From Drosophila miranda (taxonomy: Eukaryota; Arthropoda; Insecta; Diptera; Drosophilidae): a stretch of 64,000 nt of DNA. This document shows positions 24,072 through 34,015 of this stretch, piece after piece. Within the stretch, counting starts at the first letter, position 1. Each line of letters starts with the position of its first letter. Made by a program: the position numbers and the translations under genes. The notes under the pieces are model-generated. The model ran no database searches. It worked only from the letters and a program-made list of their open reading frames with translations, and was not told the DNA's origin. The stretch is from positions 24,543,718-24,607,717 of the forward strand of contig NC_046673.1 of NCBI RefSeq assembly GCF_003369915.1, read 5' to 3'.

Positions 24072-27000
24072 CTACGGATCCAAACAGTTGGCCTGGCACA
24101 CGCGCAGCCACTTCTTGCCGGCCCAGATGGGCAGGCTCTCAATCTGAGCCAAGCTCTGGAAGCCGCCCAGCCTTGATCTGCGGGAGAAAAGAGACGACAG
24201 CCCGGAATTATTGGAATTATTTGTGACACCTCTGCTGTTTACTCACCGCTGCATAACCAGGGAAAAGGCGGTCTTCGGGCCAATGCCAGGCAGCTTCTGT
24301 AGCTCGCGAACTTCCGCCGTGTTGAGAAGATTTAGGAACATTACCCGATGCTTGCTCATCCAGTGTGTCGCGGCCGCCTTCGAGCGAACGCCACGGACTC
24401 CTACGCTGCCCGAGATCTGTGTGGTCAACAAGTCCTTGGTTTGCACGACGCCCTTCTCCGATTTCACCGCCAGTCTCATGCTGCGGCGCAGTACGCTCTC
24501 ATTTTGTTGCTGCTGGTGCTGTTGCTCCGGCGGAGGCTGCGTAATGTTGCACATGCTGTTCAAGCGGGCAGAGCGTCTCACCTGTGGCTTTACACTGGTC
24601 TCCAGTGGCAGGATGCCGCTCATCTCCAAAGAGTCAGCCGGTTGCAGATTGATCGGACTGAAGGGACTGCTGAAGAAGAGGCACCTCATGGGCTGCTGCG
24701 GCTGCTGTGCGCCTGGTTCCTCTGGTATGCTCAGCACAGAGGAGTGAAAGAAGCTCCTGCTTCTCCTCCTGCCATTATCCGGAGGCGGTGGGGGGGCCAT
24801 TGCCTTGGAGTCCTGCTCCTCTTGGGTGCAGTCCGAGAAATTGATCCTCGATGGCTCCACCAATGTCGCCTCCAGCTGGAGCTCCTCCTCTTGGCCTCTA
24901 TTTAGAGGGATAATCAGATGCAGACCCGAGCTAGAGAGGGTCACAGCGGGAGGGCATCCATCTTGTACGCACCTCCTCTCGCCCTTGGGCATCAGCACCA
25001 TCTCAGAGCGCGTGCGCTGGAGGTTGAGCAGTGGTTTCACACCTTGTGGCTGAACGAGACTGCTCTCTGACATGTCGCTGACCGATGGCGCATTCAGTGT
25101 CACTTCTAGCTGCAATTCCTCGCGGGCCCTGGGGAGAGGCATAAAGAGAGATGGTCAGAGCACGCTCTGAAGGGGGGAGTGGAATGGAGCCCACCTTTTC
25201 TTTGCCTTTGGCGTCAGCCCCATCTCCGACCGCGTGCGCTGCAGCTGCACCAGGGGCATGCTCTCCTTGGCCTTGGGCGGCATCAGGTAGGAGCTGTTCT
25301 GAACGGAAGCTCCTGCGCCACCGTTCTGGGGCGGCCTGCTCCGCTTGACGGACGTCGAGCTGGTCATCACCCTCCGGAAGATGTGCGGCGTGCGGGCGGC
25401 CTTGGATTGCTGCAATGCGAAAGGTGAAACATGAGAAGGCGCATATGTAGATGCTCGCTTGTGGTTGCTGCGGTTTCCCATCGACATCCTATAAAAGCCG
25501 CTCATGTGACCGCCTGTGGCGCAGTTCAGCATGGAGCCGCAGAGGGAGAAGCCGCCGGGACAGGAGCAGGAGGAGGAGGAACCAACCCAGGATGATCTCC
25601 CCAATGAGCGCGTGACCATGCGCCTCCGGCAGCTGATCAGGGAACTCTGGCCAGAGAAGATCCTGCCCGCGAGCTCAGAGCTCAGCGATCACCTGCAGCG
25701 AGCCAGCGCCAAAGGCGACAACTACCTAGGCGTGGTGTGGCGCCTGCGCGTGCCCCCCGATCGTAGCCTGGTGGTGAAGCTGCCACCTCAGAACAGCGTC
25801 CGGCGCAAGCAGTTTTTCGCCAGGCCATGCTTCCTGCGAGAGTCGCAGGCCTACGAGGAGTTCCTGCCCCTCGTGGAGGAGCTGCAGGACCGGTGGGGCG
25901 TGCCCGAGGAGGAGCGCTTCCGGCAGCACGCCCGCTGCTTCCACACCTGCCGCGACGAGCCCGACGAGTGCATTGTACTGGAGGATCTGTGCCGCTCCGG
26001 CTTCCAGCTACACGACCGCTTCAGACACCTACCCCTCCAGCATGTGGCGCTGGTGATGCGCGCCTACGGCAAGCTGCACGCCGTCTCCCTGGCGGCCAAG
26101 CGCCAGTGCCCCGAGAGGCTGCTCCCCTTCCGCCAAATGGTAGACATCTTCGAGCAGCGGCGGGACGACACCGCCCTCGCCTCATACTTCGAGAACCTCA
26201 AGGAGAGTGCGCTCAGCGCTCTGCTCTCCCCGGCGGATGACGCGTACGGGGCGCGCCTGAGGGAGTACTTCTCGCGGGGAACCTACTTCGACCTGCTCCT
26301 GCCCCTGATCAACGGCACCAACTGTGAGCCCTATGCCGTGGTCTGCCACGGCGACTGCTGGAACAACAACATCATGTACAGGCTCTGTCCGCTCGATCTC
26401 CGGCTGATCGACTGGCAGCTGATGCGCTATGCCTCCCCAGTAACGGATCTGGCCTACTTCCTCTTCACCTGCACCACGCGCGCCTTCCGCCAGAGCCATC
26501 TGCAGACCATGCTCGAGGAGTACCATGTCCAGCTAGGCCAGCAGCTGACCAGGTGAGCGCCCCACCTATAATCCCTATCCCATTTAAAGATAATCGTATC
26601 CTGTAATGCCTCTTATCCTTATCCTTTCTCAGAATGGGTGAGTCCGTGGAGCAGCTGCTGCCTCGAAAGGCCTTTGCGGAGCAGCTACGTGCCAAGGCGG
26701 CCGTGGGCCTGCTCCTCGCCATGATGGTGCTGCCGATAGTGACCATGCAGGGCCAGGATGTGCCCGATCTGCAGGCTATCAGCGATATGATCGAAGCGGG
26801 CGGCAGCACTAACCTCCAGGGAGCCGGCTTCCTGGGCACCGGCAACGAGGAGCTCTACAAGCGGCGCATGCGCGAGGTAATCCTCGACTGCGTTGACAGC
26901 GACTATATCTAGGATGGTTTACCTTCTGCTGCAGCTGGAGCTGGTGGGCGCGCGCCATATTCATCTGCTGGGGATTGAGGCGCAGCCGCTTGGCGCTCTT

Positions 27001-28140
27001 GGCGAAGCGGAGCGTGGAAATGGTCTCGGTCAGGTCGCAGCCGTGCGGACTGATGCACGCGAGGAAGGTGAGGTACGACTGCGAGGTCAGCGACTCTGCG
27101 GATGAGACATTAAAGATTATAATCAGATCGGATGATGCATAAATAGATGGGTCGCGGGTTACTCACCCTGCAGGACCGTGGTGAGGACACTGTCGCGGTA
27201 GGGGATCACAGCATGGCCGGCCGCCATGGCCATCACCACCTTGTTGATGCTCAGCAGGCCTAGGTTGATGTTGACTCCCTCCTGGCGAGCCATACCCTCG
27301 TGCCCGGTGCGGCGCACGCCCTCAGAGCCGGCCAGATCGACGATGTTCATGCGTGAGAGCTGCTTGCCGTCCTCTTGCCACACATAAATGGTCACGATGG
27401 CGTGGGAGCGGGAGCTTTTCGCGTTCATGTTGGTGCGCCGGACGTGGCGATTGCTCGTCCCCAGCTGCAGCAGGCGCTGCAGATCCTGCTGGCTGGCCAG
27501 CGGCATGCAGGTCCGGCTCTGACAGCGCGCGGTCACCATGGGGTCCATGGGCGAGGCGCCCAACAGGTCGAAGGCCTTCTCGTTGTATATCTCAATGAAG
27601 GAGGCGGTGATCCGTGTGCGCTCCGCGGTGTTCTCTTGCTGGGCGGCCACCCGATCCAGGATGTCCCTGAGGCAGCGCGGCAGGACGCCGAGGTGCTCCT
27701 CTTTGGTGGGCTCTTTGTCTGCGACCATGCCCATGGAGTAGCTCTTGCCGGTGCCCGTCTGGCCGTAGGCCATGGCCGTGCACTGGAAGCCACAAAAGAG
27801 CTTATCTACTAGCGGCTGGATGAGCGCATCGTAGAGCTGCTCCTGGCTGACGCTCGAGCGGAAAGCGTGGTCAAAGTGGTAATCGTTGTGGTCCACCACC
27901 AGTGACTGCGGCGTCACGGGGCACACAGGAATGGGACGAGGACAAAGATTATTATTATCACTGGATTTGATATTGATGAAATGGCGTCCAGGTACAGTTA
28001 CAGTACAGGAGTGGACGATCACTTACGTTGCCGGCCTGCGGCGAGAACTGCACGATGCTGGGCTCCTGTCGGCCAAGGAAGGAGCGAAATGGTGCTTCGC
28101 GCACGGCCACGCGAACGGCACTCAGTTTGCCGTTATCCAT
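24072..28140 (-). CDS. nod: Kinesin-like chromokinesin Nod
   Basis: A chromosome-bound kinesin needed in D. melanogaster females for segregation of achiasmate chromosomes. Exons (minus strand): 28027-28140, 27167-27905, 26923-27095, 25195-25409, 24247-25128 and 24072-24177; phases fit and give up to 742 residues (717 if a possible 75-nt intron at 24898-24972 is removed). The N-terminal motor has the P-loop GQTGTGKS (residues 86-93), switch I NMNAKSSRSH and switch II DLAGSEG. The middle is Ser/Gln-rich. The C-terminus carries the helix-hairpin-helix DNA-binding motif LPGIGPKTA and ends LPIWAGKKWLRVCQANCLDP, as in D. melanogaster nod. The intron 25410-26922 contains a complete gene on the other strand. 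An internal duplication is described under findings. Confidence 0.95.
24845..25258 (-). repeat. Tandem duplication inside nod
   Basis: Copy 1 (25075-25258) encodes QLQRTRSEMGLTPKAKKR, an intron (25129-25194), then AREELQLEVTL. Copy 2 (24845-25035) encodes NLQRTRSEMVLMPKGERR, a 75-nt stretch with intron-like borders, then GQEEELQLEATL. The parallel order shows that an exon-intron-exon segment was copied. Confidence 0.75.
25490..25496 (+). promoter_or_regulatory. TATA box of the nested kinase gene
   Basis: TATAAAA lies 34 nt before the kinase ATG, inside the nod intron and on the kinase strand. Initiation about 30 nt downstream, near GCAGTTC at 25521, would leave a 5' UTR of only ~10 nt. Position and match are good, but there is no transcript evidence. 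Confidence 0.5.
25531..26912 (+). CDS. EcKinase-like / CHK kinase-like protein nested in a nod intron
   Basis: A member of the arthropod-expanded ecdysteroid-kinase-like family (choline/aminoglycoside kinase fold); its substrate is not known. Exons are 25531-26552 and 26633-26912, giving 433 residues, normal for the family. The start is the first ATG after an in-frame TGA at 25507. Family features are VVKLPPQNSVRRKQFF (nucleotide-binding lysine region), SQAYEEFLP, the catalytic-loop motif VCHGDCWNNNIMYR and the metal-binding motif LRLIDWQLMRYASPVTDLAYF. No signal peptide or membrane segment is seen. The gene lies wholly within the nod intron 25410-26922 on the opposite strand. Its stop is only ten nucleotides from the next nod exon, so its 3' UTR must be antisense to nod coding sequence. 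Confidence 0.93.
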
Positions 28141-28200
28141 TTGTTTATTAATTTAATTTATTTGTGGCTGGCTGGCGTCTTTTGTATTTCGATAGCAATC

Positions 28201-28280
28201 TATCGATACGGCTGGCGTCCGGTGACCCACACAAATATACCAAACTTAGCCACAAATTTCAAAACAAACCGTAAATATAC
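28201..28280 (-). promoter_or_regulatory. Probable nod promoter (DRE, Motif 6)
   Basis: Just upstream of the nod ATG (28140) lie a perfect palindromic DRE, TATCGATA (28201-28208), and, read on the minus strand, GGTATATTT (28233-28241) and a related AGTATATTT (28272-28280). These elements are known from DREF- and Motif 6-type housekeeping promoters. Confidence 0.6.
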
Positions 28281-28301
28281 TGACGACTTATTTTTTCCAA
28301 G

Positions 28302-29227
28302 CGATATTCGGTTGAATATTCCCAGATAGGTAGGACCTTAGTTTTATCCGATTGACCAATCAATTTTCTACAACACTAGCTAATTTTAAATAATCCTTTT
28401 TATTAGATTTGATTGTAAAATAAGTTTAAACAATTTTCACTAAAATCATTTACTTACATGGTAACTACACGTTAACTACACATTTCCTATGTGTGCGTTT
28501 CACAAATTTTTGGCGGTTTTATTCATATAATCCCCATGAAAGCGCCAATGTGAAAAACCTCCGTAATCCACTTTAAGACATGCCTTTTTCCGACATTTTT
28601 GAAACAAATTTTGATTTTCAAGCAAACAATCAGGAGTTTGATGCTGACCATGAGTTAGTATTCGATGTGGCCTGGACATGGCTCTTAATGGCATTTCAAC
28701 ACGAATTCTACATTGGTGCATTGGACAAGAGGGTGCGTCCAATGGAAACTACCATTAAAAGTATAAAATTTGCAAGTTGTGTGAGCTACACGTGGTGGCA
28801 AGAAAATCAGTGTGACCTTCAGAAATATACCAAAATATATACGCCCCCTCTATTCAAACAGTTCAACGACTTGAGGTGAATGGCGAAAAATATTATTGAG
28901 TGTAATTTCTTCTTGTAGATCCATTTTGTCCTTTCTCTTCACTTTCAAAATACCCCCCGATATCTTTCATCTGAACTGCGCTAATATGATTAAATTTTCA
29001 TTATTTTCGGTGGGATATTAAAAAACCCCTTGGACTACAATGGGTTAATCGTTTTATGGCAATAATTGGTAACCTTATTCGTCGATTTTGATATTCGATT
29101 GGATATTACTAGCTGGCTAGGACTTCCATACCTGAATACATATTTGTATCCGATTGATAGATACATTATCTACAAGATATGTTAATTTTAATTATTCCCT
29201 TCTATTGCATCTTAAATAAGGTTTTAA
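28302..29227. repeat. Pair of diverged direct repeats upstream of nod
   Basis: About 135 bp at 28302-28436 align with 29088-29227 at clearly more than chance similarity, with shared blocks GATATTCG, TATCCGATTGA and TTAATTTTAA. A third related stretch lies at about 12.66-12.80 kb, upstream of Set2, sharing an exact 18-mer with 28454-28471. Between the two copies is a 99-codon plus-strand frame (28580-28879) without recognisable family. No terminal inverted repeats were found. Confidence 0.5.
28809..28831 (-). promoter_or_regulatory. Orphan Motif 6 + Motif 1 promoter-like pair
   Basis: On the minus strand GGTATATTT (28823-28831) is followed by GGTCACACT (28809-28817), the same order as at Set2. 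No gene that it would drive is recognised, so it may be a remnant of a duplicated promoter. Confidence 0.4.
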
Positions 29228-29254
29228 AAAATAAAGTTAGTGAAAGGCAATTTT

Positions 29255-30317
29255 TATACCCGATACTCAAAATGAGTATTGGGGTATATTAGATTTGTGG
29301 TAAAAGTGGATGTGTGTAACGTCCAGAAGGAATCGTTTCCGACCCCATAAAGTATATATATTCTTGATCAGCATCAATAGCCGAGTCGATTGAGCCATGT
29401 CTGTCTGTCCGTCTGTCCGTCCGTCCGTCTGTCCGTCCCTATTAGCGCCTAGTGCTCAAAGACTATAAGAGCTAGAGCAACGATATTTTGGATCCAGACT
29501 TCTGAGATATGTCACTGCTACAAAAATATTTCAAAACTTCGCCCCGCCCACTTCCGCCCCCACAAAGGACGAAAATCTGTGGCTACCACAATTTTAAAGA
29601 TACGAGAAAACCAAAAACGCAGAATCGTAGAGAATGACCACATCTTTTAGAATTCTTTAGAATTTGAATAAGATCGTATTATTATTATAGCCAGCATCAA
29701 GAAAACAATTTCATTTTTTCTCGCCCTGTCTCTCTCTAACACACACGTAGCATAGCCGGCTTTGCTTAGAGTAAAACATTAGCGCCTAGATCTCAGAGAC
29801 TATAAAAGCTAGAGCAACCAAATTTGGTATCCACACTCCTAAGATATCGGACCGAGACGAGTTTGTTTCAAAATTTCGCCACACCCCCTTCCGCCCCCGC
29901 AAAGGATGAAAATCTGGGGATATTCACAAATCTGAGAGACTATTAAGGCTAGAGTAACCAAATTTGGTATCCGCACTCCTGTTAGATCTCACTATAAAAC
30001 GTATATCTCAAAATTTCGCCTTACCCCCTTCCGCCCCCACAAAGGACGAAAATCTGTTGCATCCACAATATTGAGGATACGAGAAAACTAAAAACGCAGA
30101 ATCATAGATAATGATTATATCTATCAGATTGCTGAATCTGGATCAGATCAGATCATTTTTATAGCCAAAGGGAACAAATCAATTTGCACTGGCTACGCAG
30201 CCCCCGACGTCACGCTCAGACTGATTTTCTGTCTCTCTCGCACGCACTCTTTGTCGTGTCGTTTAATATTAGCGGCGTCTGCCGGAGGAGAGCCATACTG
30301 ACTAAGTATCGGGTATA
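29255..30317. mobile_element. DINE-1/INE-1-like non-autonomous repeat (about 1.06 kb)
   Basis: The ends carry a perfect 13-bp inverted repeat (TATACCCGATACT at 29255-29267 and its complement at 30305-30317). The 5' part contains the conserved DINE-1 core, recognisable by CCATAAAGTATATATATTC, TTGATCAGCATCAATAGCC and a (TCCG)-rich run near 29404-29438. The interior has three diverged ~150-180 bp units, each with a block like CTAGAGCAAC followed by CTTCCGCCCCC and AAAGGACGAAAATCTG. It has no coding capacity. In D. melanogaster this family is Helitron-related; that assignment is from family knowledge. Confidence 0.8.
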
Positions 30318-31254
30318 AATGTAGAGTTGCGGTCTCCGCAGCAACTCACAACGTTCCCCCTCGTTTTCGATATATTCACGTTAAAAAAAGCTTTTTTCCT
30401 GTTGAAAAGTCGGCAGCGCCGCGCACAATGCTGCATTTGCTTAGGGCGCGTGTTTTGAATTGAATTTAAAAATAAAAGCGGATTTCGATCTGTTATTCCC
30501 TTTGTATAGTATGCTACGCCCTGTGCCATATAGTATGTATTTACTAATCAAACGTTACATCGACTTACATAGGGGCATGGCAACTGCTGGCAGTGGGAGA
30601 AGACAAGGGTTTAAGCAGTTAATAATAGCTAGAATTAGCCACATATCTGAATTTGAAATACACTTCGTGCGACGACTGTCCTCTAATGGTTAATTCGTTT
30701 TCAGTTTTGAAGCACATAATTAAAAAATATGCCGCCTCGAAGTCGACGCCCTTGGCCGGAAGCCTTTCCATTGTTGGCTGCGTGCCAAAGTGGAGATTTT
30801 GCGGGACGTTGATGTGGCATAATCCCAAACAACTAATTTAGGCACGCCAACGCCCGTCTAGGAGAACAAAAAGAGGGAGAAACGACGAGCGAGCGAAGGA
30901 AATCTGAACACGGTTTTACCTGGCGTCAGCAGGACTCTTGATGGTGCAATAATTATGAACAGGCCTTGTGTGTGGTGTTGGCATAAATACGTGCGAATTT
31001 AGTTGCTTCTTTTAAATCCACTTATGGCACATTACGACAGAGTCTTTGATTCCCCATGCCCTAGCTCCATCGATATTGCCTTCAAGTGGCTGGAGTGAGA
31101 ATCGAAGCGGATTTCTGGGTGATATCGCAACAGTAGGCTTTGCTTCAGATAACATTCAACATTCTTGCCTGTAAAACAAATAAGCAAACAAACAAAAACA
31201 AAACAAATTACCTCACTTCAATATATACATTATTATTAATTACCCGAATAAACA
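30318..31254. other. Spacer between the DINE-1-like repeat and the endonuclease-like gene
   Basis: Contains short open frames (for example 30460-30693) without family or splice support. The promoter and 5' UTR of the downstream gene should lie in the last few hundred bases; no clear TATA box is seen. Confidence 0.4.
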
Positions 31255-32245
31255 ATGTCCGATCCACAACAACGTTTTGGAGTGTGCGCCTTGATTGGTG
31301 TGTCGGGCGTTCTCTGCGGTGCCTTTGTCCAGCACGAGGTGTCGATAATCCACCTATTCGAAGCGATAAAGAGGGATCCGTATTTGTATCACTATCGGCA
31401 AAGGCTCTATCCCTTTGTAAGTGATATATACTTTATCCCTTGTCAATGGGATGGTAGTAACTTCCTTCCATGGGGGGCAGCTCTCTACTTTCAGCACAGA
31501 TCACGAGGGTAGACTGTTGAATCGCTCCGTTGGGCTGAGGGACAAACTATGCCAGATGCTAATCCCACGGCTGCACAAGGTATTAATGCCAAAGCCGAAG
31601 AATGACGGAGAGCCCTCTGTTGCGAATATGCTGGATCTTATCAAGTACGGTTTACCAAGCGCAGAAAATCTGGTGGTGCACAAGGACTACATTATGTCGC
31701 AGGAACAAGACATGAAAAGCGCCCGGTGGATAATCGAGCATTTTCGCGCCGGAGACGGGAATGCGAATGGATGGCCAAATGACTTTCTCCGCTACAAGGA
31801 TGTATTTCTGCTGGGCGATGACTCCGCGGAGATGGGCAGGGTCTTCAAGCGGCAGATCTGGCACGCATTGGAGCAGTACGTGACTTTGAAGACACAGGAA
31901 TGCGGATCGGTGTACTCCTACACCGGTCCCATTTACATGCCCATGGGCAATGGCTGTACATGGTGGGTGGAGTACAGGAAACTGGACTCTACTGTCACGC
32001 CCATTCCGACGCACTACTTCAAGGTGCTGATCTTCGAGTCAAAGGTCCAGGTCCAGCCCACCATAGAGGCGTACATCATTAAAAACACTGGCAACGGTGG
32101 TGGCAGCTTCCGCGATAGGCGTCACCGCATCAAAGATATCGAACGTTATACAGGCCTGTCGTTCAGCAAGGATCTACAACCAAAAGTGCTGTATGATAAT
32201 GGGAAGATCGAGATCGATTTGGCCTGTAGACAAAATATCCAATAA
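31255..32245 (+). CDS. Endonuclease-G-like protein lacking catalytic motifs
   Basis: A paralogue of the mitochondrial DNA/RNA non-specific endonuclease EndoG, probably without nuclease activity. Exons 31255-31416 and 31481-32245 join in phase (64-nt intron) and give 308 residues. The N-terminus has a hydrophobic segment (VCALIGVSGVLCGAFV) suited to a mitochondrial anchor, as in EndoG. Family landmarks are SARWIIEHF, QIWHALEQYV, VYSYTGPIYMP, PIPTHYFKVLIFE and DIERYTGLSF. The DRGH catalytic segment is absent: the region between IIEHF and QIWHALEQ is short and unrelated. The metal-binding Asn pair of WNNLE is WHALE here. Testis-specific EndoG-like genes of Drosophila are known; this may be similar, but expression cannot be read from sequence. 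Confidence 0.88.
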
Positions 32246-34015
32246 TTATAAAGAATGTTTAATTTCTTCTAGAATACATAAATGAGTTTGTGTCACAAAT
32301 GGTTGCCGTGTAGTGAGCGCCATCTGTCTGAGTGAGCGAGATATGACGGTTGGACGCTACTTCGTAGGTGTGCAAAGAGAGAGAGATGTGGCACTCATTG
32401 GCTTGATCCGGAGTTTAAGTCACATGTCGTATAAAATATAGGCTGTTTATAAGTTACGTAAGTCATAAGATTTATGAAATTAATGATTACCGGCTATTAG
32501 TAGGGTCGCGGCACGGGTGCCGCGAATCATCAAATGTCTACTGGTTTGCTGCTGTACTCTGCGTACTCCCCAACCAACCAGTTAGTTCAAGTCCAGTCCA
32601 GTCTAATGCCTTTCCGATATCACGTAGCAGAGCAAAGAGAGAGCTGAAATGCTAGTTGACATGCGCAATGTTAATGCCACTGTTAGCGTTAACGACACTG
32701 TTAGCACTACTGTTAACGAGAGGGCGTATAAGTAATGTGGATAACGGGAACCCAAAACAGTTATTCGTGAACGTGTTGGGACCACGCCAGCATCGGCACA
32801 TCAATTCGTTGTTCGTGAAAAGTGTCGTGTTGTTCGTGATTCTGGCGCGGCGCAGTGTTTTGGTTTCATTTTCACCTTGGCTTGGAATTTTCCCAAAGTA
32901 AACTATGCAATTTTCACATACATACGGGTATTTATTAAAGATGATATCGGGACGATAGTGAGCCGAGTCCCCAGTTGATTAGCATTGTATGCCAAACGTT
33001 GGGCAACGCATTGATAAACACGGTCAAGCCGTGTGCCCCTCCTTTATGCATAATAGGGAAATTATCAGGTGGTGTTGCGAGTCAAGCCAATCAAGTGCCC
33101 CGTGTCATGGCCAGCGTCAGTGCGGACAAAAACAAAACCAGATATTTTAAAGACAGCGAATAAGAAAAGTGTAAAAACGTTGAAAAGGCTTTGGAAATAC
33201 TGAAACGACCTGCCATGTGTTCTCAATTATTTTCCTTCTTTTTTATGTGTGTTGATGAAATTATCTGTGCTTAGTCGTGTGTCGAGGGACGAAGGTGAAA
33301 CTAACAAGGCGCCAAGCAGCATGTTGCCAATGAATCCCCCAATCCCCAATAGCCAATCGCCAGTGGCCAATGGCGCTCAAAAGCTTTGCCAACAATAAGG
33401 CCAAGAACAGACCCAAAATGTCAGAAGCAAAAGAACAACGAATAGTCACAAACAGTTTGAAAGGAACTAGGTAGATGCGGACTGGCATTCGGTCGCGCGG
33501 GTCGGTAAAAACTCTGAGAAGTAGTAGATTTAGCTTAGCTTTTGGAACATTAATCTTCAATCTTGACTTTAAGCTGGGACACTCGCTTGTATCTTGTGTC
33601 TATCGATGTATGTTTTACAAGTACATGTTCCACACACGCAATCGTAGAGCCATGCAAATAATTATGTATAGTACTTAACAAAAAACAGATATGCATATGT
33701 AAATCCGTTTTCATTTTAGTCCAACAGGATGCATATATTGCACAGCTCTCAGGACTACGCACACGTAGCAAAAACTGCATAGATGGATGGTTGGAAAACA
33801 AAGCGATAAAGGCACACATAAAGGTACATACATACATATATAAACCGCAGCCCCTCACAATTGATTTGCATGAAGATATGGTGCTGGCAAGACGCACTTC
33901 AAAAGTAGACTCAAAATCCATAAACGAGGACCAGGGACCCCGATAAGGGGCATCGAATACAACTAAGATTCAGTTGTCCGAGGCCCACGGTTCCTGATGG
34001 TTCCTGTGGAAGCAG
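32246..34015. other. Intergenic region and probable 5' UTR of the LRR/Ig gene
   Basis: No coding exon is supported. Notable are a perfect 20-bp GC-rich palindrome at 32506-32525 and several CACTGTTA-type octamers at 32678-32717. The last part probably contains the promoter and leader of the downstream receptor gene. Confidence 0.45.

Noticed and set aside
29255-30317. Initial idea that the TATACCCG-ended repeat was a cut-and-paste DNA transposon
   Set aside because: The DINE-1 core sequence and lack of a clear target duplication fit a Helitron-related DINE-1-like repeat better.
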